Assembly: GCA_003996215.1 (NCBI GenBank)
Contig: QJPP01000002.1
Span: 62,001-126,000, forward strand
Origin: Jaltomata sinuosa
Taxonomy: Eukaryota > Streptophyta > Magnoliopsida > Solanales > Solanaceae
Length of the DNA: 64,000 nucleotides
Reading direction: 5' to 3'
The position numbers and the translations under genes are program-made. Of this stretch, positions 45,656 through 57,752 are shown one piece after another (position 1 is the first letter of the stretch; each line of letters starts with the position of its first letter). Under the pieces are notes generated by a model. That model saw only the letters and a list, made by a program, of their open reading frames with translations. It was not told the DNA's origin and ran no database searches.

Positions 45656-45799
45656 GTATAGAGTTTTAGCGAACAGGGTAGGATCTAATATCAGCGAAAA
45701 AATCCCCTTGTATATAAAGAATTTACAGTAACTGATTACATTGCTAAGTTTATGTCCAGACCACTTGGTAAGTCTTCCCTTGACCTTTACAGACTGTGA
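45656..45799 (+). pseudogene. Relic of an ODD5-type dioxygenase: third-exon fragment (ODD9)
   Basis: Starts mid-exon at 'gagttttagcgaacagggta' and reads on as an ODD5 third exon with an internal deletion: the segment from RMSVACF to the SEENPP region is mostly gone (gtaggatctaatatcagcga). It then keeps LYIKNLQ/FTVTDYIAKFMSRPLGKS-type sequence across a frame change, and ends at TGA 45797-45799. Exons 1 and 2 and the iron histidine are absent. It is followed by the ODD5-type 3' UTR, which an 11-kb retrotransposon splits 18 bases after the stop. Non-functional. Confidence 0.88.
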
Positions 45800-45817
45800 A
45801 GAGAGACCAAGAGTTAC

Positions 45818-46673
45818 TGAAGAAAGTTGGTGCCCACTATTTAGCTCAGGGACCAGGTCCTTGGCGCAGTTCCACTTAAAGCAGTAAGTAAATGAACACA
45901 CAAGTTTAATGTGGAAAACTCCCTAACTCCAGGAGAAAAAAAAACCACAAACTCACTTTCACTAACTCTTCAAGTTTTATGATTACAACTCAATAATCAA
46001 AAGAACTAACTTTAGTACCTAAATCAAACAATAAACTCTTATTGTTTCAACTCACTCAAACTCACTCTCTCCAAGAAGCCAAACCCACTACTTGTTATAA
46101 CTTCTCACAAACTCTCTTTCAAGAAGCCAAACCCACTTCTTGTTACAAAACTCACAAACTCTCTTTCAAGAAGCCAAATCCACTTCTTGCTACACGTCTC
46201 ACAAACTCTCTCTAGAAACCAAACTCACTTCTAGTTACAAGCCTCACAACACACACTCTTTGTCCTAACAATCACACAGGACTGAACTAGAAACAATTCT
46301 CTCTTTGTGTCTTCGTTTGAAAAGCTTTCTTGAGATCTCTATTGCTTGAGAATACTCCTTCTCAGCTTTGTGCAATAGGTGATTGAATTCTTCATAGCTC
46401 TAATGCTTTTATAGAGGTCTCAAGCTCTCTCCTCTTCTTGAAAGGAAAACACAATCCTTTCCTTGTAGGAGTTGGTCGCCGCCTGGGAGCAGTCCACTCC
46501 TTGTTGGACTTGGATACTTCTTCTACGCGTGCCTCCTCTTCTTTCTTCTTTCCTTGTTTTGTTCTCTCCTTTTTTGAATAGGATGGCTTCTTTTATAGTT
46601 GGTTTCCATAAATATCATTTTATCAAAAATAAGTTTTGCCTCATTATCAAAACTTGTTTGATACGATTCTTCA
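45818..46673 (-). repeat. 3' LTR of the Sirevirus-like element
   Basis: Direct repeat of 56140-56952, with tandem 'ctcacaaactctctttcaag' units inside. Confidence 0.9.
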
Positions 46674-47234
46674 ATTTTCCCCTTTTTGATGATGGCAAAC
46701 TCTATCCTATTTTTGAAAAAAAACATGTAGCAGCAGTGGAAACCATTTTGCATTTTGGACATTTTTGAACAAAGGAGACTTCCTCAATTTTGCGCAGCTC
46801 CTTCTTCTACTGAGTCATGGTTGCTAGATGCTTAACAATTGTAATGACAAGGAACATAGCACTCACTAGCACATACTGCACACACACTCACTAGCACATA
46901 CTGCACACACTTTTCTCAGTTTCCACTTATTTCTTCCCCCTTTTGATATCATTAAAAACACAGTTTAAGCATAGTCACATTAAGAAGCTGACCCTTTGGC
47001 ATACAATTTAACCATAAACATGATGTGAGAAATAAGCATGAACCTCACAATAAGCACACGTTAAGCCATTCATTGGCTCCAAAACAAAACATGTCAACAT
47101 AATTACAGAAATTAAGAATTGTCTTGAATGAGAACCCAAAAAGTAAAGATATTTATCAAAAAGGGAGGGGGTTAAAGTGAGGAAGGGACTAAGAAGGATT
47201 AGGATCCAGGTTTGGGAATGAGGTTCATGAGGAA

Positions 47235-48680
47235 CTAAATGTTGTCAAAATGCTTTGTCTGTTGCAGCATCATCTCAGTCCTTAAGGTGTTCACTTGGGC
47301 TTGGGAGGCTGCCAGACACTCCTTCAGTCCAGTATTCTCCTTTTCTAACTTGGCAATCTTCTCCTGAGCAGCCTCTAGTTCTTGTTGAGATTGGGTCATG
47401 GGGTTTGAGTTCTTCTTCCTGGGGGCTGGTGCAGCCAAGCAATCACATTCTTCCAAGGTGTGAAGATTGATTCTATCATTTTTAGAAGCTGCAACTCCTT
47501 CCCCTAGAGAAACCTCAAAGCTTCTAAAGACTTCAATCAACAGAAACCCATATGGTAATCCATGGGGGCCAGTCTTTGGTGAGATCACCCTTCCCATATG
47601 TTTGATCATGAGAGCAGGAAGGTTGACCTTGTCATCCAAATCCAGGGCACTCATAATTCCCATATCTCTAAAGCTGGCATCATGCTGTCTTCCTCCTCTA
47701 GGTAGTATCTCTTTGTTCACAATCTCTAATAGGAGCTTGTGATCAGGAGACATTTCATGCTTAAACACCTTCCTTGGTACCCTCTTTTCCTTACCTTGAG
47801 TGGACTTCTTGGTAAGGAGGCATTCCACATCAGACTTCCATACATATTCCTTTAGTCCTTCAGAAGGAACAACCAAAATTTCTCCCAGCTTAGCTGGATC
47901 AAACACAATCTCCACTCATCTTACACTGGTGCTTACCACCCATCCTTCTAACATGATCATATTGGCATAGAATTCAACTACTTCCTCCTTATGCAGCAAT
48001 GGTCTATCAGTCCTAAACAGGTGACCCCAACCTTGAAACTCAAGTCTGTCAAGTAATCTTTGAATGTAAGGGTTGGGTTTTACCTCGTTGTCGAGACTTC
48101 TGCCTTTTAGGATCAGTTATGAGGCATAGTAGCCCAGGAGTCCCAGCCTTAGAAACTTTTCATAGTTCTTATTTCTGATGGCCTGGGAGGGGGCAATGTC
48201 TTCTTCTCCTCCAACTTCCATATCCTCAGCACTGATTGGTTCATCATCCTCGCCAATCTTTCTCTTTCCCTTGGCCACTCTTACTCTCTTCCTCTCAGCT
48301 TCCTGTAGTTCATCATTGTCCTCTCTTCTTGATAGAGGTGTTTTTGGATTGGAGGGTGAGGGTACAGGAGTATCAGAAGGCTTAGCGAAAGGTTTCTTTG
48401 GGGGTTTTACGACACCCCTCTTCTTATACCCTGGTATGGGTATGGACTCAGTCCTTGTGGTTTTAGGGGAAATGAGTGTGTCCTCATCACTGTCTATTTC
48501 CTTTTCGTTGGAGGATGAGAGTTCTTGATGTGGTGGGGATTGAGTCTTAGATGAGAGAGTGGAGGTGTGTGATCTGGGGGGTGTGAAGGGAAGTGTAGGT
48601 GAGGGAGATCTTGAGGGTTGTTCCCCCTGAGTGGGTGACCCCTGAGGTGATAGATTATCCTCATCGTCAGAGTAGTCCAC
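47235..48680 (-). pseudogene. Extra 3' ORF of the Copia-type element, two in-frame stops
   Basis: One minus-strand frame of about 482 codons interrupted by TAA (just after GLLGYYAS, at 48117-48119) and TGA (after STSVR, at 47916-47918). The N-terminal third is Ser/Pro-rich and acidic (MDYSDDEDNLSPQGSPTQ) with a basic patch (KRVRVAKGKRK). The middle has a compact conserved-looking domain (PYIQRLLDRLEFQGWGHLF, later KHEMSPDHKLLLEIVNKEI). The C-terminus is a predicted coiled coil (ELEAAQEKIAKLEKE). It resembles the 'putative plant transposon protein' domain annotated in some plant retroelements. Sireviruses often carry an additional frame in this position, but function is unproven. Confidence 0.75.
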
Positions 48681-51206
48681 GAGATTTTGAGGAAACGCGG
48701 TAGAGGGTTTAGCCGATGAGAAAGCTATCGCAGATAATCTTTTGGTGATTTGGGGACGAAGATTTTGGAAAATCTGTGAGAGAGAGTATGGAGGAGATGA
48801 ACGGTTTCTTGTGAAGGGGTGTTTAAAGTGTGGGAGAGGTTCAAAGTGACGGTTGTCAGTTTTGAAAAGAGGGAATTAATCGTTATCAGCACAATGTTTG
48901 ATTTTCCCGCTTAGCAGTTGTTTTATTTAGGCAAGCAGAGGGCTTCTGAGGATCATGTTCTCATGACAAAGACAATACCCAATTTATGCAATGTAATTTG
49001 ACAATTTTGTAAAGGATGTGCGTACCTTGAGGATCAGATCCATGAGAGTTTTTCTCAACCATTTTTCAGAACATGTATCTCCTGCTGCATGAATATTCCC
49101 CCTGAGACCAGTACCTCTTCATGTCATCCACACTTTCTCATACCATTGCTATATTTAGACTTTTAGGACCATACTTCTACCTTGAGACTTTGCAGGAGAG
49201 AGGAAATTAACGTTGTTTTTAGTCATTTGTCTAGAGCAAACATTGTCAAGGTATCCAACCTTGCCCATTCCTCTCTTCCTTTCCTGCCAAAGATTAGTGA
49301 CTCATCTTGGGTACCCAGATCAGCTTGGGTCCCCATTTATGAGTGAAAGGATGAATTAAATCTTTCTTAGCCCAGTAAGGAAGTTCTCTTTTGATGGACA
49401 CCCCTCTTCTCCACTCCTTGGTCCTGAGTTTGTTGACACTTCTCAAATTTCTTTGCCCAACTGGAGTTGGAGGTTTCCTCTTGACTTTGTTAACAAAGTT
49501 CAGGTTCCTTTGATCAGCTTTCAGAAGTATAGGACATTGACTCTTGAGATGTCCTTCCTTCCCACATACAGTGCACACCATATTCATAGAGTAGTTTGCC
49601 TTACTGCCCTCAGGTCTAAATCCCAGCCCATGCTTAGAGGTGGTCTGACTATTCTGAATATGAGAGAGAAGAGTTAAGGATTTAACCCACCTATGATTGT
49701 GTTTCAACTCAAGCTTGGCTTTATTCAAATCTTCTGTTAGTGAGTTATTTGTTTCAGACAACTCTAAGAGCCTTGTCTTAAGTTCTTTGATGTCTTCTTC
49801 CAAGGTTTGTTGAAGAGCAGTGGCCTGATTCTTTCCTTTGTCAGAGAACTCTTTGAGGGTGTTCTTCAAGGAGACATTGTTTTCCTTAAGACTCTCATTC
49901 TCCATCCTTAGAGAAGCATACTCACTTAATAGGTTTTCTTTCTCAGCACAGACTGAGTAATATGCATCTATGAAAACAACTGAGAGGGTCTCGAGCTTCT
50001 TTTTGGAGCAGGTGTGAAGGTTGGATTTGAGGTCAGTGAAGCATACCTTGTTTTCATCTTGATTAGTGTCAATGTCAGGTTCAGAGCCTGCCATGAGGGC
50101 AAAAGTTATTTCAACTGACTCTTCTCCTTCTGAATCACTATCAGTGTTACTCATAGCTAGGAAGGCCAAAGTCTCCTCTTCCTTTGCTTCCACCATGGAT
50201 AGTAGTGACTGATTGTGGGGATCCTCCTCATCAGACTCATCACCATGTTCTCCCATAGCAGCTAGAGCCTTTTGAACTGCTAAGTCAGCTTCTTGAGAGG
50301 TCATCTTCCTATGAGATGGAAGAGTGAACTCCTGACTTTGATATTTGATTTTTTCTGAGGCAGCCTTCTTGTGCTCTATGGCCCACAAAAGACAAAATTT
50401 GATGAAGTGATTTGGGCTACCACACTTATGGCACAATTGAGCATCCCTTTCCTGAGCTTTGGAGGGGTTCCTTTGAAAGTTTTGTCCTGTTTTGAAGATT
50501 CGTTGGAACCTTCTATTCACTAATGCAAGATTTTCCTCCTCATAGTCAGCAATCTCAGTGGTCTTTAGAGAAATAGTCTTGTCCTTCTTGTTAGTTCCAA
50601 TGTCCTTTCCTTGACTCTTCTTCAATTCATAGGTTGTTAAGTTTCCAATGAGTTCATCCATGACCAGGGTATCTAAGTCTCTGGCTTCCGTGATTGCTTC
50701 AACCTTGCTTTCTCAGGATTCAGGTAATACACTAAGGAGTTTTCTCACAGCCTTACCTGAAGGAATGTCCTCTCCTAGTGAGTAGATTTCATTGAGAATA
50801 GCAGTGAACCTTGTATGCATATCCTGAATGGTTTCTCCTTCTTTCATTCTGAAGAGTTCATATTGCCTGTTCAGGTTGTCTATTTTTGCCTTCTTCACAG
50901 CAGTGGTACCTTCATGTGCAGTCTGTAAGGTGTCCCAAATTTGCTTGGCATCTTGACAGGAAGAGATCCTATTGTACTCATCAGGTCCAATACCACATAT
51001 CAAGATTTTTCTAGCTTTGGTATTGTTTTGTATGGCTATTTTGTCAGTAGCATCTCATTCCTTTCTATCTTTAGGGACTGGTTCTTTCCCTGCCTCAGCT
51101 GCCTTCATAGGGATAGTGGGGCCATCCAGAACTACACTCCATAAATCAACACTTTCACCCATGAGATGGTCCATCATCCTGTTTTTTCACCACCCATAAT
51201 ACTTAC

Positions 51207-54200
51207 TGTTGACACCCAATTTTGACCCTCCCTATACCCCTCTCGGGCTGTTATTTTAATAACAATAATTATTTTAAATAATAACTTATTGTATATTTTA
51301 CTTGATTTATTAAATAAATTACGTGTTAACACTTTAAAATTAGTATATAAATATATAATTATTTTTTTATTATTACTATTTTTATCATAAATTTCATATG
51401 ATATTACATGTCATATACGTAATTTATTCGTTTTTAAATAATTTATCTTTTGATAATTATCGTTAACTATTATTTTATCTACTAAATTTTATATACGTAG
51501 TAGTTTGTTTATTAAATAGCCGTCCGAATTCAATTTCTAATCTCAAATTATTTAAATCCTACCCCCTTTCTACCCAATTTATTTCAATTTTAGCCTAAAT
51601 TGGGCTAATTTGGCCCAATTTTAAATTCCAAAGTCTAAACCAATCTCAGCCGTTGATCTAATACGATCAACGGCCGAGATCAAACCACTTTCTTCTTTCC
51701 TTTTAAAACAACACACCCCAACCCTAAACCCCATTCTCCTCAAACCGCCTCCACCCTCTCTCCCTCATGCCTCATCTCTTTCAACCGCCGCCGCTGACAA
51801 CGCCGGCACCACCACCTCCCATACTCTTTCCTCCCTCTGTTTCTCCACCTCCGCTATCGCTGCCGCCGCTCCACCATCGCCGGTGAAGCAGCCACCAACA
51901 ACACTGCCCCGACGAAATCGCTGCTGCTTCCACCAGCCGGCGCCACCTCCCCTCCCATACTTCTCTCTCCTCTCATTCCACCTCCATCACCGCTGCCGAC
52001 CGGCGGAACCACCCACACAGCCACCCAAACCGCCACCCTCATTTCCTCTCCCTCCTCTGAAAGACCACCATCATCTCCGACCAGAAAAAAAAAAAAACCA
52101 CCACCAAAACCCTCCACAACCATCGTTCTTCCTCTCCCCCTCTCATTTCTCCTCTTTCGCCTCCGTCGGAGCCACCGATGAAGCAGCGGCGAGTACCGCT
52201 TCCATTTTTGGTGTTTGACCGGCGAAACCCTCACCCCCAAAAACCCAAAGGTTTTACTTTTCTCCGATGAACGGCGGAGGACTCCGACGAGCCATACAAC
52301 GAATCTGGTAAATCCAATTGAGATCTGACTTGGAATTCATTTCTTTTGTGTTCGAGCGTATCGTCTTTCACGGTAACAAGTGTTGAGATCCAAAACCCTA
52401 TTATGAGTGTTTATGCATGGTCGTTTAATTTTATTTGGGTTTGGCTGCCTATTACGATATGTGGAAAATCTTACTTCTAGTCTAATTCTGAAAATTTGAT
52501 TATGTGGAAAATCTTACTTCTAGTCTAATTCTGAAAATTTGATTATGTGTTTGTTTTGTTGGTAAAGTTGATGTATAAGTGCGTTGGATTACTGTTATTT
52601 TGTTCTAAACCTGAAACCTGATGAATCGTTTTGTATTGGATTTAATTTCTAATTTGCTGCTTCATGACTTAAGTTTGGATTGGTTTGGTTTTCCTCTGCT
52701 TACTGCCCTTCATCGCTCTGGCATGTCCTACACGTTAAGCCATACTTTATTATTGGGATGCAATTTTATTCATAGCTTGGGAATTATGCTTAGTTCTAAG
52801 AAGGGTCTTATATGGTCTGTTTGTGAAAATTGCTATGATTCTGTTTCTCAATTTACTATGTGATTTGAAATCCTCCATGCTCATTATTTGATTATTTTAA
52901 GTCACAATTGATTCAGTATAGGCCTGATTGATGTGTGCTCTCCTTAAATGAGTAAGCCAGACTTGGGTACTTGTTTATTTCTAGCAACTTTGATAGCTTA
53001 ATTCAAATTGAAGCAGACTTGAGCCTTGATTTGCTTGGTGAAATTCAGCATGCCTTATCACTCTAATTGATCACATTTCCTTAATCGGATTGTTAGTTGG
53101 ATTGAGAGGATTGTAGTACTTGGTTATTCTTGGTAAACTTGGGTAATTGATTGATAACAACATGTCATCATCCCTTGGATTGTTCTGTCTTTCCTATTTC
53201 AAATTTTGGAGTAGCCTTAGTACTTGGATAATTTTGGCATGTGTTGACTTAATTGTTTCAATTACTTGATTCTGGGAAGTGATTTTATTATTGACAACCT
53301 AGTTATTTGTTTAGTTATGGTAAAGTCAAACTCGTTTTTATTTTAATTGATTATGTGTGTTAATTAAGGAAAAGATTTCCTTTGCTTGATTTTATTCATC
53401 CTTGTATTCACTCTCTTTTTTTTTTATGGTAAATCAATGATTAATTGATTCTGTTATTGTAATTACAGCAAGAATCCCCTTAATTCCCTCTTAAAAAAAA
53501 ATTATTCCCTTCCTTAATTCAAGTCCTATTCTCTCACTATAAAACACAGTTTCTTTTCATTTCTCTCTCAGACTTTACACACTACTCACTCTCATATTTT
53601 AGAATTTTTCTTCTTGGCTGACAAGCTTGCTGATTACTAAGTGTCGAATCTTGAGTATTTTTTCTTGTCATTTGCGGCTAATCGGTTAGTACTTCGTTTT
53701 ATATGTGTGGTTACTGTGTAGTTTAGAATGCATACTTTACTCCATCGACGTTTATCTATTATTATTCTAAACAGTTTTGAATTGAAGAAATTATGTATGT
53801 CTTTTGATACTTCTGTGTCAAAATCTGAGAATCATTATAGAAATGTCTATAAGTTTGAAGTCTTAATCTGCTACTGTTGCTTGAGTAAATCTTGTTTTAC
53901 ATTGATCGTTTGTTAGTTTATATAATTATCTGCCTGTACGTGTTTTCGTGTTACTTGTTTAAAAACGGAGGTCTTAATGCATCCCTACCCTTGGCATAAG
54001 CACTGCCTAGAATCCTTGAGATTCTGAGGAACTTGATATGTTGAGGGATGATTTCAGGGGTTGTATTAGATCCTCCGAATCCTATGTCTTATATATTTGA
54101 CAGGTTTCTGTTAGAAGACGGGTTCTACAATGAAGAGTTCCTTGGGATTGGGAGATCTTTATAGCTTTAGTCTTTATCAATTTTATTATGTTTTTATATT

Positions 54201-56020
54201 TATTCTTTTGGGTCTGTAATATTATTGTATAAACTTTGATAATAAATAAATTACTTTAGGGATTGCTATGGGGGAGGGGAATACTACCTGCTATTTGCTT
54301 ACCGTAGAAATCATGCCTATAGGATTTTATTAATTTTCATTGGTCAGAAATTATGACCATAGAGTTTGTATTAGTATTGTTTGTTAGAAATCATGTTTAA
54401 GTCTTAAAATCTGCTTCGTTGTTTAAAATCAGAAACCATGCCTATAAGTTAATCTGTTTCAACGTTCTAATTTATTTGGTCACTGTTTCAGCATTTTTTA
54501 AAACCAAGTAGTTACCATGCCTATAATACTAAATAAGTTTTTAGCATGTTAAACCTTTTAGATGGCATACCAATATGATTTAAATTTATTTCAGTATATT
54601 ATCTCATTTAGATATCATGCCTATAGGATCTAAACAAGGTTTCAACATATTAATTCGTTTAGATACCATGCCTATAGGATCTGAATTCGTTTAGCATATT
54701 AATTCATTAGTTACCATGTTATAGGATAAAAAAAAAAAAAAATTCATCCATTTAGTGTCTTAAATAATCAGTTGCCTAAATCTGTTCCTGCATGTAAACC
54801 AATAACTATGATTGTAGGTTTTAAACTTATGTAATTAATTATCATGTCTAATAAATAATCTGCGTCAGCATATTTAAAATCAGTTTAAATTCAGTTCAGC
54901 ATGCTTAAACCACTTTCAGCATGTTAAAATCAGTTTCTGCATTAAATTAGCAACCCTGCCTATAAGTTAAAACTTGTGTTAACATGCAATTTATTTAACT
55001 ATTAGTTTCGGCATATGGGAATCAGTTTAGTTACATTTAATTAGTCATCATGCCTATAAGTTTAAATCAATTTTATTCCTGCCTATCTCAATCCCTAGAT
55101 ATCATGCCCATAGGTTTAACTACATAAAGTGTTAATTGTATGAATTGTGAGGCCTATTCGAAACCATTCTGTGCTACTTGTTTTAAAGTCCATCTATGTT
55201 TTGTATGACGTTAATCTCGAGTCTCACTAAGTAGCCTTGGAATCTTATTGTCTAGACCCATATCCAAAATAGTAGTCCAATGCCTCTTGGACATTAAGTT
55301 GGGACGGGTAGGCATACTAAGGTACGCTAGATTTTTCATTTCTTTAGTACGCTTTAGGTTAATAATAATTTTAATAACCAACTTAGGCGGGTAGATAGAC
55401 GGATATGATGGAAATCGACCCGAGCAGAATACGACAATATCTTTGGAATTGTCTCCGATAATAAGCCGGGCGCTGATCCGGATTGGTTAGAATTAACCTA
55501 GGTTTGTTTCTTTTCATCTGTTTGGGGTAGTTAACTAAGTCCCTTAGTAATTAGGTCCCTTTTCCTATATCATTGTGTCACTTCTGGCTTCTCGCTTATC
55601 TGATTTTTTTTCACTTATTTATTTATTGTGTTAACTCATGCGTGACTTTCTCATTTAGATTTTAATAATTAAATTGGCTTAAATACTTGTTTTAAATGAG
55701 GTCTTACTTGTTTGATTATATAGTCTTTAGTTTAATTAATTGACCTATTATTTATCACTTATTCCCACATAAATAACGAATCCGGCAGGGACCTACATTT
55801 GTGGACCTCGAAAGGTGCTTAACACCTTCCTTTTGAGGTAATTTGAACCCTTACCCGATTTCTGGTTGCGTACACCATAAAATTTAATTTAATTGTAATT
55901 AGTCAGAACGGCGCCCTAACGCGCCTTAAATTCGTTAGGTGGCGACTCTTCACCCTCTCTTCCTAAAAGAGAGTTGTCACGTCGAAACCCGCTTTTCCGC
56001 GAGGAAAATGGGGCGCGACA
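51207..56020 (+). mobile_element. Solo LTR, 4.8 kb, inserted in the Copia gag
   Basis: Begins TGTTGACACCCAATTTTGAC, ends 'aaaatggggcgcgaca', and is flanked by the perfect 5-bp duplication CTTAC (51202-51206 and 56021-56025). No internal retrotransposon genes are present, so it is one LTR left by recombination between two. The first kilobase is GC-rich with CCG/CCA runs whose frames look proline-rich; the rest is T-rich with a repeated 'accatgcctatagg' motif (about 54300-55110). The last 250 bases ('ggtgcttaacaccttcc', 'gtggcgactctt') match the degenerate LTR at 28266-32025. Length and ends suggest a Tat/Ogre-like Gypsy family. Confidence 0.9.
54300..55110. repeat. Degenerate ~70-bp repeats inside the solo LTR
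   Basis: About ten or more irregular copies of 'atgcctataggatttaaa...' with 'ttcagcatgttaaa' or 'attcgtttagataccatgcc' variants, spaced roughly 60-90 bases. Part of the LTR rather than a separate element. Confidence 0.65.
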
Positions 56021-56139
56021 CTTACCATTGAACAGTGGTGGTCTAGTTTGATAGGAGCCTTCCTGAGCAGTTGGAGGGGCAGCCATAAGATCCTTTTCAG
56101 GTGTCAACCTTTAATGAAAAGACCTGTTCTGATACCAAT

Positions 56140-56952
56140 TGAAGAAAGTTGGTGCCCACTATTTAGCTCAGGGACCAAGTCCTTGGGAGCAGTTTCACTT
56201 AAAGTAAGTAAATGAACACACAAGTTTAACGTGGAAAACTCCCTAACTCCAGGAGAAAAAAAATCACGAACTCACTTTTACTAACTCTTCAAGTTTTATG
56301 ATTACAACTCAATAATCAAAGGAACTAACTCTAGTACCTAACTCAAACAATAAACTCTTATTGTTTCAACTCACTCAAACTCACTCTCTCCAAGAAGCCA
56401 AACCCACTTCTTGTTACAACTTCTCACAAACTCTCTTTCAAGAAGCCAAACCCACTTCTTGTTACAAAACTCACAAACTCTCTCTAGAAGCCAAACCCAC
56501 TTCTAGTTACAAGCCTCACAACACACACTCTTTGTCCTAACAATCACACAGGATTGAACAAGAAACAATTCTCTCTTTGTGTCTTCGTTTGAAAAGCTTG
56601 CTTGAGATCTCTATTGCTTGAGAATACTCCTTCTCAGCTTTGTGCAATAGGTGATTGAATTTTTCATAGCTCCAATGCTTTTATAGAGGTCTCAAGCTCT
56701 CTCTTGTTCTTGAAAGGAAAACACAATCCTTTCCTTGTAGGAGTTGGTCGCCGCCTGGGAAAAGTCCACTCCTTGTTGGACTTGAATACTTCTTCTACGC
56801 GTGCCTCCTCTTCTTTCTTCTTTCTTCTTTCCTTGTTTTGTTCTCTCCTTCTTTGAATAGGATGGCTTCTTTTATAGTTGGTTTCCATAAATATCATTTT
56901 ACCAAAAATAAGTTTTGCCTCATTATCAAAACTTGTTTGACACGGTTCTTCA
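56140..56952 (-). repeat. 5' LTR of the Sirevirus-like element
   Basis: Direct repeat of 45818-46673, with the primer-binding site immediately inside it (56124-56139 on the + strand reads 'tgttctgataccaat'). Confidence 0.9.
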
Positions 56953-56957
56953 GTTAC

Positions 56958-57752
56958 ATTACCAAGCAGCGACGAACATCATCAGTATAGTCCTTCTTAA
57001 AACTTAATACTTTAAAGTTTGTTATTGTGTGTACAATAATGTTTTACACATGAGTACTGGATTAGCCAAGAGCATCTTTGTTATTCCTGTTTTTATCTTC
57101 AAATGAATATGATCTATATCATTCATTTTTGTTCTTTTTGTCCATTCTCATCTCAAAAATAATCTAACATAGTATCATCAGGTCATGTTTCCGTTCCCAT
57201 TAACCTAACACTTTTCTAATTTTCTAAAGAACATCATAACACTTATTTATGCTGAACGATTTCTTATTTAATAATTTCATTCCTTTCTTATACTCACAGA
57301 GGATGCTTGATGTCTCGGGAGGAATATACAGCTTATCCCTTTATATAGAAGCATGGCATATTCAATAAAATAGCAGGCATTTGGTTTCAGATATTTTAGG
57401 ATGAACATTTATTCTACACATTTTCTGTTTTCAAATGGCTATTTAAGAAAATGTGGCTATAGAGACAATTTTTTAATCATATGTTCAACCTACTTGCTTC
57501 TGCATTTTTTTAAAAATAACCCAACAGGCTTTGCCAAAGTCCTATGTGACCATGAGGGCATTTATGGTTTCTTTGCAAAATGTCCACCTAACTTCATTAT
57601 TTTATATCATACATAAAAAACATGAAGAAAACAATAGGAAAAAAAATAGTAGTTTATAAAAGATATATGTTTCATCTGACTATTCAAGAGTTGACCTTGA
57701 AATTAAGAAGAGAATATATCCAGCACCTAAGAGTGTCAAGCTGAATTTAGCA
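56958..57752. other. Resumed ODD9 3' UTR and ODD10 promoter
   Basis: Right half of the interrupted 3' UTR ('accaagcagcgacgaacatc') followed by the same spacer as 16194-17017 and 62128-62916. The spacer includes 'gaggatgcttgatgtctcg' and a G/T-rich stretch before the ODD10 ATG. No gene. Confidence 0.8.

Larger units (their letters stand above)
49294..56107 (-). pseudogene. Copia gag, split by a solo LTR and two stop codons
   Basis: Starts at 56107 (MTPEKDLMAAPPTAQEGSY). The frame is broken by the solo LTR (51207-56020) and resumes in phase at 51201. In-frame TGA stops occur at 51055-51057 (after KDRKE) and 50713-50715 (after LSVLPES). Domains in order: Copia Gag core (AKQIWDTLQTAHEGT, MKEGETIQDMHTRF), a CCHC knuckle (CHKCGSPNHFIKFC), an acidic region, a long coiled coil (residues like ENNVSLKNTLKEF) and a second CCHC (CTVCGKEGHLKSQC). 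The end KLIWVPK is typical of Sirevirus gag. No pol follows. Confidence 0.88.
45818..56952 (-). mobile_element. Sirevirus-like Copia retrotransposon lacking pol, 11.1 kb with a nested solo LTR
   Basis: LTRs at 45818-46673 (856 bp) and 56140-56952 (813 bp) start TGAAGAAAG and end TTCTTCA. The target duplication GTTAC is perfect (45813-45817 and 56953-56957). On the minus strand the 5' LTR is followed by ATTGGTATCAGAACAGG (initiator-Met primer site). The polypurine tract AAAAAGGGGAAAAT lies before the 3' LTR. Inside are a gag frame with two stops, an extra 3' frame with two stops, and no protease, integrase or reverse transcriptase. Removing the 4.8-kb solo LTR leaves about 6.3 kb. LTRs differ by several indels, including one extra 'aagaagccaaacccacttct' repeat in the 45818 copy, so the insertion is older than the TR-GAG. 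Confidence 0.92.

Noticed and set aside
46472..46768. Short frames on both strands near the Copia 3' LTR
   Set aside because: They lie within or across the LTR edge, and the LTR copy at 56140-56952 has the same pieces in altered frames.
47255..48528. + strand frames opposite the extra retroelement ORF
   Set aside because: Antisense shadows; the minus strand has the coherent long frame with a coiled coil.
51854..52240. Proline-rich frame (+) and Gly/Arg/Val-rich frame (-)
   Set aside because: By-products of the CCG/CCA-rich part of the solo LTR; no start context or domain to support a gene.
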